Shown one piece after another: positions 1 through 8,517 of a DNA stretch of 52,937 bases. Location: NCBI GenBank assembly GCA_000503195.1, contig AYSC01000028.1, positions 116 to 53,052 of the forward strand, given 5' to 3'. The notes below the pieces were generated by a model. It worked only from the letters and a program-made list of their open reading frames with translations, ran no database searches and was not told the origin of the DNA. The position numbers were made by a program, and so were the translations under genes. Each line of letters begins with the position of its first letter. Position 1 is the stretch's first letter. This DNA is from Blastomonas sp. CACIA14H2 (lineage in GTDB: Bacteria > Pseudomonadota > Alphaproteobacteria > Sphingomonadales > Sphingomonadaceae).

Positions 1-1
1 G

Positions 2-964
2 ATGCGCAGACCGTTGTGCTCCCAGCCCACCCCGGTTCAGCAAGCTGAACCTGCCCCTCCCGCGAGCGGGAGGGGAAAGGGCTTCGCGCTCGTCGCAGCA
101 CTGGCGCTGTCCGCCTGCACCACCACGATCGTCGAAGCGCCCGCCACGCCCCCGCCGCCAGCGCCGGCTCCGGCGCCTGCGCAGACCGTGATGGTCCCGC
201 CGGTGCCGATGGGGCAGCAATGGCTCTATGGCTCGGCCGAGGGCGCGATCGCAGTGCGGCAGACCTATGGCGCGCTCACCGCTTATGCCCTCGCCAAGGC
301 CAAGGCGCGGCCTGCCGACAGCGTGATCATCGACGAGACGACCGGCAAGCCGTTTGCGTGCGGCAACAAGCCGCTCGCCGCGGTGTTCGATGCCGACGAG
401 ACGCTGATCTGGAATATCGGCCCGATGCGCTGGTTCGCGCTGACCGGCAAGGAATTCGACGCCAAGACCTGGGACCAGTGGGAAAAGACCGGCACGGGCA
501 AGGCCGTCGCGATGCCCGGTGCTGTCGAGGCGATGCAGGCGCTGCGTGCGGCGGGTATCACGCCGATCGCCAACACCAACCGTTCTTCCGCGAATGCAGC
601 AGGCAGCGAGCAGACGCTCGCCGCTGCGGGCCTTGGCAATTTCAAGCATGGCGACACCCTGTTCCTGATGGGCGACGATGCCACCGGATCGAGCAAGGAC
701 CAGCGCCGCGCGACCATCGCCGCGCGCTGGTGCGTCATCGCGATGGCGGGCGACCAGCTCGGCGATTTCCGCAACGGCTTCAACAAGCCCGAACTGCCGC
801 CGCTGCAACGCCGCGCCCTCGCCACCGCCGCGCCCTATGACAGGCTGTGGGGCCAGGGCTGGTTCCTGTTCGCCAATCCCGTCTACGGCCCGTCGATCCG
901 CGGCGGCTTCGACGACATCTTCCCGCCGGAAACGCACTGGCAACCCAATCAAGGAGCTGAATAA
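2..964 (+). CDS. Class C (e(P4)-like) acid phosphatase lipoprotein, HAD fold
   Basis: Probable 5'-nucleotidase/acid phosphatase anchored in the outer membrane or facing the periplasm. The HAD nucleophile motif DADET is at residues 130-134 (D130, D132). Downstream come the threonine-containing 'TNRSS' motif and a 'GDQLGDF' motif typical of class C phosphatases. The N-terminal hydrophobic stretch [12 protein letters not shown] ends in a lipobox (LSAC), and a Pro/Ala-rich linker follows. The ORF opens with ATG at base 2; because the window starts here, a start further upstream cannot be excluded. The n-region before the lipobox is encoded by two GC-rich hairpins (35-75), so the natural start is uncertain. 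The stop overlaps the start of the CoA-transferase gene by one base (TAATG), which suggests translational coupling. Confidence 0.85.
   Translation: MRRPLCSQPTPVQQAEPAPPASGRGKGFALVAALALSACTTTIVEAPATPPPPAPAPAPAQTVMVPPVPMGQQWLYGSAEGAIAVRQTYGALTAYALAKAKARPADSVIIDETTGKPFACGNKPLAAVFDADETLIWNIGPMRWFALTGKEFDAKTWDQWEKTGTGKAVAMPGAVEAMQALRAAGITPIANTNRSSANAAGSEQTLAAAGLGNFKHGDTLFLMGDDATGSSKDQRRATIAARWCVIAMAGDQLGDFRNGFNKPELPPLQRRALATAAPYDRLWGQGWFLFANPVYGPSIRGGFDDIFPPETHWQPNQGAE
35..75. repeat. GC-rich palindromic repeat inside the acid phosphatase 5' end
   Basis: Two adjacent hairpins. GTTCAG (35-40) pairs with CTGAAC (45-50) around the loop CAAG. CCCCTCCCGC (54-63) pairs perfectly with GCGGGAGGGG (66-75) around two bases. 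The second has the look of a dispersed intergenic repeat, but here it lies in an open reading frame, encoding the region just before the lipoprotein signal sequence. Confidence 0.7.
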
Positions 965-1599
965 TGGCCTGGACCCGTGACGAGATGGCGGCGCGCGCCG
1001 CGAAGGAATTGCAGGACGGCTTTTATGTGAACCTCGGCATCGGCATCCCGACGCTGGTCGCCAACCATGTGCCCGAGGGCATCGAGGTGACGCTGCAGTC
1101 GGAAAACGGCATGCTCGGCATCGGTCCGTTCCCGTTCGAGGGCGAAGAGGATGCGGACCTGATCAACGCCGGCAAGCAGACGATCAGCGAGCTCGCCTCG
1201 TCGAGCTATTTCAGCTCGTCGGACAGCTTCGCGATGATCCGCGGCGGGCATATCGACCTCACCGTGCTCGGCGCGATGGAGGTTGCGGAAAATGGCGACA
1301 TCGCCAACTGGATGATCCCCGGCAAGATGATCAAGGGCATGGGCGGCGCGATGGATCTGGTCGCGGGCGTCAAGAAGATCATCGTCGTGATGGAGCATAC
1401 CAGCAAGAACGGCGACCCCAAGTTCATCCCGGCCTGCACGCTGCCGCTGACCGGCAAGAACGTGGTCGACATGATCATCACCGATCTCGCGGTGTTCCAG
1501 CGACCCGACCATGACAGCCCGTTCAAGCTGATCGAGCTCGCGCCCGGCGTCACGGCGGAAGAGGTCGCCACCAAGACCACCGCGCATTACGTCAGCTGA
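964..1599 (+). CDS. scoB: 3-oxoacid CoA-transferase subunit B
   Basis: Beta subunit of a two-subunit succinyl-CoA:3-ketoacid (or 3-oxoadipate) CoA-transferase. It transfers CoA from succinyl-CoA to acetoacetate or a related 3-oxoacid. The length (211 aa) is normal for a B subunit. The glycine-rich GIGIPT segment (residues 25-30) and the [10 protein letters not shown] motif with the catalytic glutamate (E47) are present. The partner A subunit is not next to it in this window; the acid phosphatase directly precedes it with a one-base overlap, so subunit A may lie upstream of base 1. The exact acceptor (acetoacetate, 3-oxoadipate or other) cannot be read from sequence. Confidence 0.9.
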   Translation: MAWTRDEMAARAAKELQDGFYVNLGIGIPTLVANHVPEGIEVTLQSENGMLGIGPFPFEGEEDADLINAGKQTISELASSSYFSSSDSFAMIRGGHIDLTVLGAMEVAENGDIANWMIPGKMIKGMGGAMDLVAGVKKIIVVMEHTSKNGDPKFIPACTLPLTGKNVVDMIITDLAVFQRPDHDSPFKLIELAPGVTAEEVATKTTAHYVS

Positions 1600-1609
1600 G
1601 CCGAGCCGG

Positions 1610-2512
1610 ATGAAGCGCTCGACCAAGCTGGGACTGGGCGCTGCTGTCGCGCTGCTCGGCGGTCTTGGCACCTATGCCGCGACGACATCGCCGCCCTTGC
1701 TGCTGAGCCGGCTCGATGCAGTCATGGGCGGCGGCAGGGGCGCAGCTCTGGTCGCGGAGGGCGTTCGCTTCGGCAGCCAGGACCAGACGCTCGATGTCTG
1801 GCGCGCCGAGACCGCCGCCAATGCCGACAGGCGCCCGGTGCTGGTCTTCTGGCACGGCGGCGGCTGGGTGAAGGGGGCAAGGCAGGATTATGCCTTTGCC
1901 GGACGCGCCTTCGCGCGGCAGGGCTTTGTCGTCGTCATCCCCGATTACCGCAAAGTTCCGCAGGTCCGCTTCCCGGCCTCGGTTCAGGATGGCGCCGAGG
2001 CCGTCGCCTGGGTCCGCGACAATATCGCGCGCTTTGGCGGCGATCCCCAGCGCATCGCGTTTTCGGGCCACTCGGCTGGCGCGCATACCGCCGTGCTGCT
2101 GGCGCTCGATCCGCGCTGGCTGAAAGCGGCGGATGTCGATCCGGGAATCGTCAAGGCGGTGGTGGGGCTGAGCGGTCCGTACGATTTCTACCCCTTCACC
2201 ACCAAGCGCTCGATCGACGCAATGTCGCATTATCCCGACCCCAAGGTCACCCAGCCGATCGAACGGGCCCGCGCGGATGCGCCTCCGATGCTGCTGGTGA
2301 CGAGCACGAAGGACGAAACCGTCCGCCCGCGCAATGCGATCAACCTGAGCAGGCGGCTCAAGGCACTCGGCGCGTCGGCAGAGCTGATCAACTATCGCGG
2401 GCTCGACCATGAAGAGGTGGTGATGGCGCTGTCGGTGCCGTTCCGCTCAAGGGGGACGGTGCTGGCCGACAGCGTCGCGTTCCTCGAACGGCATCTGCAC
2501 CCGCAGCGCTGA
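1610..2512 (+). CDS. Alpha/beta hydrolase (HSL-type esterase), membrane-anchored or secreted
   Basis: Predicted carboxylester hydrolase. The oxyanion-hole motif HGGGW is at residues 82-86 and the nucleophile elbow GHSAG at 153-157 (Ser155). A late 'TSTKDE' Asp and 'GLDHEE' His complete a plausible triad. The first 25 residues (MKRSTKLGLGAAVALLGGLG) look like a signal peptide or anchor. It begins 10 bases after the CoA-transferase stop, so it is probably co-transcribed. The substrate is unknown. The arrangement HGGGW plus GxSxG places it in the alpha/beta hydrolase-3 group. Confidence 0.85.
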   Translation: MKRSTKLGLGAAVALLGGLGTYAATTSPPLLLSRLDAVMGGGRGAALVAEGVRFGSQDQTLDVWRAETAANADRRPVLVFWHGGGWVKGARQDYAFAGRAFARQGFVVVIPDYRKVPQVRFPASVQDGAEAVAWVRDNIARFGGDPQRIAFSGHSAGAHTAVLLALDPRWLKAADVDPGIVKAVVGLSGPYDFYPFTTKRSIDAMSHYPDPKVTQPIERARADAPPMLLVTSTKDETVRPRNAINLSRRLKALGASAELINYRGLDHEEVVMALSVPFRSRGTVLADSVAFLERHLHPQR

Positions 2513-2575
2513 CGTCTGAACCAATGCTCCGCCTGGCCGTAAGTGCCGGGCTCGCGGGGCAACGGGGAATGACTG

Positions 2576-3070
2576 ATGAGCTATATGCGCTTCGCGGCTA
2601 TGATCGCGACCTCGACCGTCATCATGCTGCTGCTGATGTATCTCAATACCTATGCGCTCGATCATGTCTTTTACAGCGAGACGCGCGCCTGGATGGCCCT
2701 GCTCATGGGGGCGATGATGGCCATCGTCATGATGGGTTTCATGTGGTCGATGTACCGCAACCGCACCGCCAACGTGGCGATCGTCGCAGGCGCGGTGCTG
2801 GTGTTCGCCGGGGCGCTCTGGGCTGTCCGCAGCCAGGAGACGGTGGATGATGTCGCCTATATGAAGGCGATGATTCCCCACCATTCGATTGCCGTGCTGA
2901 CCAGCTCGCGCGCGCATATCCGCGACCCCCGGGTGCGCGCGCTGGCGGACGAGATCATCGAGGCACAGGTTCGCGAGATTGACGAGATGAAGCGGCTCAT
3001 CGCCGAGCTGGAGCGGCGCCCGCCGTCGTCGGACTCGCCCGATCTGCAGCCGCAGGTGCCGATCCGGTGA
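2576..3070 (+). CDS. DUF305 domain membrane protein
   Basis: 164 residues. The N-terminal half has about three hydrophobic segments: residues 5-25, a methionine-rich stretch near 38-58, and 65-80. The C-terminal half carries the DUF305 signature around 'YMKAMIPHHSIAVL', with two adjacent histidines, followed by a charged helix 'DEIIEAQVREIDEMKRLI'. DUF305 proteins form ferritin-like helical bundles and are often found with copper or metal handling, but no function is established for this architecture. No metal-resistance genes are nearby. Confidence 0.8.
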   Translation: MSYMRFAAMIATSTVIMLLLMYLNTYALDHVFYSETRAWMALLMGAMMAIVMMGFMWSMYRNRTANVAIVAGAVLVFAGALWAVRSQETVDDVAYMKAMIPHHSIAVLTSSRAHIRDPRVRALADEIIEAQVREIDEMKRLIAELERRPPSSDSPDLQPQVPIR

Positions 3071-3112
3071 CGCGCAATTGCAGGTCGCCAGGCTTCGGGT
3101 TATGCGTTGCGA

Positions 3113-3799
3113 ATGGGCTACACATTGTTCACCGCCAACCGCAATTATTCGAGCTGGTCGCTGCGCCCCTGGCTGCTGATCAAGGCGCTCGCGCTGCCCT
3201 TCGAGGACCGGCTCGTGCCATTCGCGGGGCCCGACAATTCGCAGGAGTTTTGTACCTTCGCGCCCAATGGCAAGGTGCCTTGCCTGCACGACGACGAGGT
3301 GATCGTCTGGGATTCGCTCGCGATCGTCGAATATCTGGCCGAGCGGCATCCGGGCGTCTGGCCCGCCGATCCGGTCGCGCGCGCTTGGGCACGCTGTGCC
3401 GCGGCCGAGATGCATTCGGGCTTCTCGCCCTTGCGCAACATCTGTCCGATGAGCGTCGGGGTGCGCGCGGAACTGATCGCGGTCCCGCCCGCGCTTCAGA
3501 ATGACATCGACCGCATCGGCACGCTGTTCGCCGAGGGGCTGGACCGGTTCGGCGGCCCCTGGCTGGCGGGTGATAGCTTCACCGCCGTGGATGCGTTCTT
3601 CGCGCCGGTCGCCTATCGCGTGCGCAGTTTCGACCTGAAGATCGGGGCCAGGGGCCAGGCCTGGGTCGAGCGAATTCTCGCGCATCCGGCGATGCTCGAA
3701 TGGGAGGCACAGGCGCTGGCCGAAACCTGGCGCGATGCCGCGCATGAAGAGGAGATCGCGGGCGTCGCCACCATCCGCGAGGATCACCGCGCCGGATGA
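3113..3799 (+). CDS. Glutathione S-transferase family protein
   Basis: Cytosolic-type GST of 228 residues. The N-terminal thioredoxin-like domain opens with 'YTLFTANRNYSSWSLRPWLLIKAL', in which the Ser/Tyr near the start are candidates for glutathione activation. A 'KVPCLHDDEVIVWDSLAIVEYLAER' segment gives the conserved cis-Pro and the Glu/Asp-Ser glutathione-binding motif. An all-helical C-terminal domain follows. I chose ATG 3113; an upstream in-frame TTG at 3107 is less likely. The last bases overlap the next gene (ATGA), so the two are co-translated. The physiological substrate is not evident. Confidence 0.85.
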   Translation: MGYTLFTANRNYSSWSLRPWLLIKALALPFEDRLVPFAGPDNSQEFCTFAPNGKVPCLHDDEVIVWDSLAIVEYLAERHPGVWPADPVARAWARCAAAEMHSGFSPLRNICPMSVGVRAELIAVPPALQNDIDRIGTLFAEGLDRFGGPWLAGDSFTAVDAFFAPVAYRVRSFDLKIGARGQAWVERILAHPAMLEWEAQALAETWRDAAHEEEIAGVATIREDHRAG

Positions 3800-4785
3800 G
3801 CCAGCCGCACCGCGTCCTGCTCACCGGCTCGTCGGGCTGGCTCGGGCGGTTTCTTGCCCCGATGCTACGCCGGGAGGGGCATGAGGTTGTCGGGCTCGAT
3901 GTCGTCGCCGGTGCCGAGACCGAAATCATCGCCTCGGTCGCCGACCGCGTCAGCATCGAGCGCGTCTTTGCCGATCATTGCCCCAGCTGCGTCATTCATG
4001 CGGGCGCGCTGCACAAGCCCGATATCGTGCGCTATCGCGCGCAGAGCTTTGTCGAGGTCAATGTCACCGGCACGCTCAACCTGCTCGAAGCGGCGGTGGC
4101 AGCGGGGCACAAGCGTTTTATCTTCACCTCGACCACCTCGCTGATGATCCGCGCCGATGTCCGCGCGGGCGCCGCAGGCGGGGCAAAAGAGGCGTTCTGG
4201 CTCGACGAGGAATTCGGTCCGCTGCGTCCCCGGAACATCTACGGCGTGACCAAGCTGGCGGCGGAAGATCTGTGCCGCCTGTACGCCGATCTGCACGGGA
4301 TCGATGCGCTCGTGCTGCGCACCGGGCGGTTCTTTCCCGAGGATGACGATACCGACGGATCGCTGCCCGGCCCCAATCTCAAGGCCAACGAGTTTCTCAA
4401 CCGGCGGCTGACGGTCGAGGATGCGGCGCGCGCGCATCTTGCCGCGCTGGACGCGCCGACGGGGCTGGGCTTCCAGACCTTCGTGCTCTCGGCACCGCCG
4501 CCGTTCGTGCGCGAGGATGCGGCAGAGCTGGTCCGCAACGCGCCGGGCGCGATCGCGCGCCATCATCCCGACGCGGCAGAACTCTATGCGCAGCGCGGCT
4601 GGAAGCTGCCGGACACGATCGACCGGGTCTACGATCCCGCCAAGGCCGAGCGCCTCCTCGGATTTCGAGCGCATACCGATTTCGCCGCGATCCTGCAGGC
4701 GCTGCGCGCAGACAGGCCGCTGCCGTTCCAGCACGATCCCGACTATGTCTCGCCGATCGTCGCGGCGGGGGGCGACCCGCTTTAG
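3796..4785 (+). CDS. NAD(P)-dependent epimerase/dehydratase (extended SDR)
   Basis: 329-residue extended short-chain dehydrogenase. The Rossmann motif TGSSGWLG lies near residues 10-17. A 'GALHKPD' segment follows, then catalytic Ser/Thr around 'FTSTTSL' and the YxxxK pair in 'YGVTKLAAEDLC'. The C-terminal region is longer than in classical SDRs, consistent with a nucleotide-sugar or similar substrate. The start overlaps the GST stop by four bases (ATGA). No sugar-pathway genes are adjacent, so the substrate is unknown. Confidence 0.85.
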   Translation: MSQPHRVLLTGSSGWLGRFLAPMLRREGHEVVGLDVVAGAETEIIASVADRVSIERVFADHCPSCVIHAGALHKPDIVRYRAQSFVEVNVTGTLNLLEAAVAAGHKRFIFTSTTSLMIRADVRAGAAGGAKEAFWLDEEFGPLRPRNIYGVTKLAAEDLCRLYADLHGIDALVLRTGRFFPEDDDTDGSLPGPNLKANEFLNRRLTVEDAARAHLAALDAPTGLGFQTFVLSAPPPFVREDAAELVRNAPGAIARHHPDAAELYAQRGWKLPDTIDRVYDPAKAERLLGFRAHTDFAAILQALRADRPLPFQHDPDYVSPIVAAGGDPL

Positions 4786-4843
4786 CCGCCAGCCTGACGT
4801 GCTGCGGCGACAGACCGAATCGTCGCTGACTTGTGTTTAAGCA

Positions 4844-4915
4844 TTTTACAGGGCAGAACGTGTAAAGTGGCTGAGATGCAGGCAATAAGGCATTGCAGCC
4901 GGGGCGCAATTTACA
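4844..4915. promoter_or_regulatory. Possible operator region upstream of the serine hydrolase
   Basis: The gap 4786-4928 is locally AT-richer. It holds an inverted repeat TTTACA (4845-4850) / TGTAAA (4861-4866) separated by ten bases. A third TTTACA copy lies at 4910-4915 and a GCAAT/ATTGC inverted repeat at 4882-4896. This looks like a regulator binding site; no regulator is identified and no clear -35/-10 pair was found. Confidence 0.35.
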
Positions 4916-4928
4916 CATCGGAGATCGC

Positions 4929-6242
4929 ATGAAGCACTGGCTGCGCAGTCCGTTGGTCTGGACCGCAGGCGGCGTGGCCGCGGGGGCCTTGCTGATCGGC
5001 ATGAGCGTGTCGCGCGGCGGCGGCGTTGTCGTCACTGGCACGCCCGCGATCGCGGCGCAGGCCAGCGCACCGCTGATCGACGATGCCAATCTTCCGCTGA
5101 CGCCCGATCGCTGGCAGGGCAAGGTGGATTATGCCGCGCTCGATGCGCGGATCACCCGGATGATGCGCGATCCCGAAATGGTCGGACTCGCCGTCGCGGC
5201 GGTCGAGAACGGTCGGCTGACCTTCGTCAACGGATATGGCTTTGCCGATCGCGAGGCGGGTCTTCCGGTGACGCCGCAGACCGTGTTCCGCTGGGCCTCG
5301 GTCTCCAAGGGCGTCGCGGGAACGCTTGCCTACCAGCTCGCGCAGCAGGGCAAGCTCAGCCTGTCCGCACCGCTTTCCTCGTTCCACACCACGCTGAAGC
5401 TGGCGGGCGGCGCGGAGAACCGGCTGGCGATTCCCGATCTGCTCGCGCACCGGCTTGGCCTTGCGCGCAATGCCTATGACGGCAAGCTCGAATCGGGCGA
5501 CCCAGCGCCGATGCTGCGCAACATGCTGTCCACCGTGCCGCAGCAGTGCATGCCGGGCGATTGCCATAGCTATCAGAACGTCGCCTATGACGCGTTCAGC
5601 GAGATCGTCGCGAACGCGACCAGGACGCCCTATGACCAGCTTGCCGAGCAGATGCTGTTTGCGCCGCTGGGCATGAAGAGCGCGGGGCTGGGCATGACGA
5701 ACCTGACCGGCGCCAGGAACTGGGCGCGGCCCTATCGCCGGGGCCAGGTGCAGGTGCTGTCCGATGCCTATTTCCGCGTCCCCGCCGCTGCCGGGGTCAG
5801 CTCGAACATCGTCGATCTGGCGCGCTGGATGGAGGCGCAGATGGGCCAGGCGCCGCAGGTCATCACGCCGGGCGTGCTCGCCGAAATCCACCGCCCGCGC
5901 GTCGCGACCTACAAGGGCGGGCGCAGCGGCCCCGATTCGCTGATCATCAGCCATGGCTATGGCCAGGGCTGGCGCAGCCATATCTATGACGGGCACTGGC
6001 TGGTCGGCCATGGCGGCGCGGTCAACGGCTATCGCGCAGTGATGTGGTTCGATCCCGAACGGCGCACCGGCATCGTGATGCTGTGGAACAGTGGCTCGAC
6101 CCGGCCCTTCCGTCTGCCCTACGAGTTTTTCGACCAGGTCTATGGCCGCCCGTACAGCGACTGGACCGAGCTCGACAAGGATCCGCGGCTGAACGCGCCG
6201 CTGCCCGCCGCCGTACCGGAGACGATGACCTCGGCCGACTGA
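4929..6242 (+). CDS. Serine hydrolase, beta-lactamase/class C penicillin-binding fold
   Basis: 437-residue exported serine hydrolase. The SxxK active site is 'SVSK' in 'FRWASVSKGVAG'. The second motif is the YxN-like 'YQN' in 'CHSYQNVAYDAF', and the third is HGG in 'LVGHGGAVNGYR'. The N-terminus (MKHWLRSPLVWTAGGVAAGALLIG) is a signal peptide or anchor. ATG 4929 is preceded by GGAG at 4920-4923; an in-frame TTG further upstream is less likely. Families of this type include esterases, D-aminopeptidases and class C beta-lactamases; none can be preferred from sequence alone. Confidence 0.87.
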   Translation: MKHWLRSPLVWTAGGVAAGALLIGMSVSRGGGVVVTGTPAIAAQASAPLIDDANLPLTPDRWQGKVDYAALDARITRMMRDPEMVGLAVAAVENGRLTFVNGYGFADREAGLPVTPQTVFRWASVSKGVAGTLAYQLAQQGKLSLSAPLSSFHTTLKLAGGAENRLAIPDLLAHRLGLARNAYDGKLESGDPAPMLRNMLSTVPQQCMPGDCHSYQNVAYDAFSEIVANATRTPYDQLAEQMLFAPLGMKSAGLGMTNLTGARNWARPYRRGQVQVLSDAYFRVPAAAGVSSNIVDLARWMEAQMGQAPQVITPGVLAEIHRPRVATYKGGRSGPDSLIISHGYGQGWRSHIYDGHWLVGHGGAVNGYRAVMWFDPERRTGIVMLWNSGSTRPFRLPYEFFDQVYGRPYSDWTELDKDPRLNAPLPAAVPETMTSAD

Positions 6243-6283
6243 CCCGAAAGCGTTCAAGAACATAACAACCGGAGAGAAACGCC

Positions 6284-6919
6284 ATGAGCATCGTGCTGCA
6301 CCATCTGGAATATTCGCGGTCCACCCGCGTGATCTGGCTGCTCGAGGAAATGGGCACGCCCTACGAGATGGTGCGCCACCAGCGCGATCCGCAGACCTTC
6401 CGCGCACCCCCCGGTCTTGCCGAGGTGCATCCGCTCTCCAAGGCGCCTACGGTCATCGTCGACGGCCATGTCATGGTCGAATCGGGGGCGATCATCGAAT
6501 ATCTGATCGAGCGCTTCGGCAGCGAGACCCTGGCTCCGGCGAATGCCAAGGATCGCCCGGCCTATCTCGAATGGCTGCATTTCGCCGAAGGCACGATGGC
6601 GAGCCCGATCATCTTTTCCGCGCTGGCGCCGCGCTTCGGCGGCCTGGGCCCGATGCTGGGCGGCTTCATGGGGGCGGAGGTGACCAAGCTGCTCGACCAT
6701 GTCGAGCGCGCGGTCACGGGCCATGATTACCTGGTCGGCGACCGGCTGAGCGGCGCGGACATCAACATGGCCTATCTGCTCGAGGTGGCGACGGCCAGCA
6801 AGCAGATCGGCGACCGGCCGAACCTCATCGCCTATCTCGAGCGGCTGCGCGCGCGTCCGGCCTATCAGAAATCGATCGAGATCGGCGGGCCGATGATCTT
6901 CGCCGCGATTTCGGCCTGA
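6284..6919 (+). CDS. Glutathione S-transferase family protein
   Basis: 211-residue GST. The thioredoxin-like domain (1-80) includes the cis-Pro segment 'LSKAPTVIVDGHVMVESGAIIEYLIERFG', with the E-S pair that binds the gamma-glutamyl group. The helical domain carries 'GDRLSGADINMAYLLEV', which is the N-capping region typical of GSTs. The start has a GGAG-type ribosome site (ccggagagaaacgcc). It converges with the pxpC gene: its stop is immediately followed by the pxpC stop at 6920. It is distinct from the GST at 3113, with which it shares little sequence. Confidence 0.88.
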   Translation: MSIVLHHLEYSRSTRVIWLLEEMGTPYEMVRHQRDPQTFRAPPGLAEVHPLSKAPTVIVDGHVMVESGAIIEYLIERFGSETLAPANAKDRPAYLEWLHFAEGTMASPIIFSALAPRFGGLGPMLGGFMGAEVTKLLDHVERAVTGHDYLVGDRLSGADINMAYLLEVATASKQIGDRPNLIAYLERLRARPAYQKSIEIGGPMIFAAISA

Positions 6920-7861
6920 TCAGGCAAGTGCGAGGCCGGGCAACCACTCGGCCCAGAGCTTGAGCTTCTCGTGGAGGATCTGTTCGGCCTGGTCGGGCTG
7001 GACCGGGACGAGCAGCATCGTCGCATTGGGCGCGAGCTGGCCGATCAGATGGCGGTCGGCGCGGATCACCTGGCCGACGCGCGGATAGCCGCCGGTGGTC
7101 TGGCCCTCGCAGCCGATCAGATAGGGCAGCCCATCGGGCGGGCACTGGATGATCCCGGGGAAGACCGCGCCGCTGCGGATCGGCGCGGCGCTGTTGAGGT
7201 CGAGCGGCGTGCCCTGCAGCTTCAGCCCCATGCGGCTCGAGCGGGAGGAAACGCGCCAGCGCTTGCGCGCGAGCGCCGCCATGCCCAGCGCCAGCCGGTC
7301 GCTCTCCGGACCTGCGACCACGCGCAGCACGAAGCCATGGCCGAAAAACGGTTGCAGCTCGGGTGGGGTGACGAGCGCGGGCACAGCGTCGCCGTCCTCG
7401 CCCAGCGCCAGCACGTCGCCATCGGCGAGCGCGCGCCCCTCGAGCCCGCCAAAGCCCGCGCCGATCAGCGTCGAGCGCGTGCCGAGTACCTCGGGCACCT
7501 CGATCGCGGCGGAGAGCGCGAGATAGACCCGGCAGCCAGCCCAGACGCGGCCGATGGCGAGCACATCGCCCGCCTCCAGATGCAGCGTCTGGTGCGGCTC
7601 GGCCTCCTCGCCATTGATCTGCACCTGGCACGGCGCGCCGGTCACCGCGACGGCCAGTGCGCGGTCGGCGCGGAATTCAGCCGGGCCTAGCGCGATCTCG
7701 ATCGCGGCAGCATCGAGAGGACGCCCGACCAGCTGGTTGGCGAGCGCAAGGCTCAGCCCATCGGCCGCACCGCCCGAGGGCACCGCGAGCTTGCGCAGCC
7801 TACGAAACGGCGCGGCCTGGATGCTCGATTGCAGCCCCGCCTTCACGACGGTGAGGCTCAT
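6920..7861 (-). CDS. pxpC: 5-oxoprolinase subunit C (biotin-dependent carboxyltransferase-like)
   Basis: 313-residue homologue of PxpC/KipA. It acts with PxpA and PxpB in the ATP-dependent opening of 5-oxoproline (pyroglutamate) to glutamate. Typical features are the N-terminal 'VVKAGLQSSIQ' start, 'GGAADGLSLALANQLVG' and the 'PPDGLPYLIGCEGQTTGGYPRVGQVIRAD' segment near residues 240-270. The start overlaps the pxpB stop by four bases. It is the last gene of the minus-strand operon. Confidence 0.9.
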   Translation of the reverse strand: MSLTVVKAGLQSSIQAAPFRRLRKLAVPSGGAADGLSLALANQLVGRPLDAAAIEIALGPAEFRADRALAVAVTGAPCQVQINGEEAEPHQTLHLEAGDVLAIGRVWAGCRVYLALSAAIEVPEVLGTRSTLIGAGFGGLEGRALADGDVLALGEDGDAVPALVTPPELQPFFGHGFVLRVVAGPESDRLALGMAALARKRWRVSSRSSRMGLKLQGTPLDLNSAAPIRSGAVFPGIIQCPPDGLPYLIGCEGQTTGGYPRVGQVIRADRHLIGQLAPNATMLLVPVQPDQAEQILHEKLKLWAEWLPGLALA

Positions 7862-8517
7862 GCCGCGCCTCCCGTCCGCCGCGCGAGTTCGTTCGCGTCG
7901 ATCCGCTCGAACCGCACCTGCTGGCCCGCCTGCAGCAGCGCAGGCGAGGGGGCGTGCGCATCGAACAGGGTCTCGGCGATCCGCCCGATGATCGGCCAGC
8001 CGCCGGGGCCGGCGTGCGGATAGAGCCCGCAGATCTGGCCGAGCAGCCCGACCGACCCCGCCTCGACCCGCGCGCGCGGGTCGGCGAGGCGTGGGATGTC
8101 GGGCAGGCGCGCATCGCAGGTGAGATAGGCAAAGCCGGGCTGGAAGCCGAGCATCGCCACGCGCCAGTCCTGCGCTGCGTGCCAGCCGGGCAGGTCGTCG
8201 GAGGTCAGCCCAAGCAGCTCGGCGACGATGTCCGCATCATGCGCCCAAGGCGCTTCGTAGCAGATATGCAGCGTGGCAGGCGCGACGGTCGTGGGGGGCG
8301 CGGCATGGGCATCGCTTCCGGCCAGCGCCTCGGCGGCCGCGCGCGCCGCTTCCAGGCTGCGCTGCGCCGGGTTCCAGCTCAGCGACAGGCTGTCGAGCCC
8401 CGGAACGATATCGTCCCAGCCTGCGCCTTCCGCCGCCGCCGCCAGCGCCGCCGCACGGTCGGACGCCAGACCCTGGATCATCAACCAGTCATCGGCGCAA
8501 TAGATCGACTGGCTCAT
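7858..8517 (-). CDS. pxpB: 5-oxoprolinase subunit B (KipI family)
   Basis: 219-residue allophanate-hydrolase-subunit-1/KipI family protein. The conserved 'FQPGFAYLTC' and 'RLADPRARVEAGSVGLLGQICGLYPHAGPGGWPIIGR' segments are in the C-terminal half. It pairs with PxpC to form part of 5-oxoprolinase. Its start lies 29 bases inside the end of pxpA, an unusually long overlap; an internal ATG (M13, 'MIQGL') is an alternative start that would remove it. Confidence 0.9.
   Translation of the reverse strand: MSQSIYCADDWLMIQGLASDRAAALAAAAEGAGWDDIVPGLDSLSLSWNPAQRSLEAARAAAEALAGSDAHAAPPTTVAPATLHICYEAPWAHDADIVAELLGLTSDDLPGWHAAQDWRVAMLGFQPGFAYLTCDARLPDIPRLADPRARVEAGSVGLLGQICGLYPHAGPGGWPIIGRIAETLFDAHAPSPALLQAGQQVRFERIDANELARRTGGAA

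Noticed and set aside
949-1671. Long minus-strand ORF opposite the CoA-transferase gene
   Set aside because: Arg/Asp/His/Leu-rich translation typical of antisense frames in high-GC DNA; it covers a clear gene on the other strand.
3107-3112. TTG start for the first GST
   Set aside because: The in-frame ATG at 3113 begins exactly at the conserved thioredoxin-like strand; the TTG adds only two residues and has no ribosome site.
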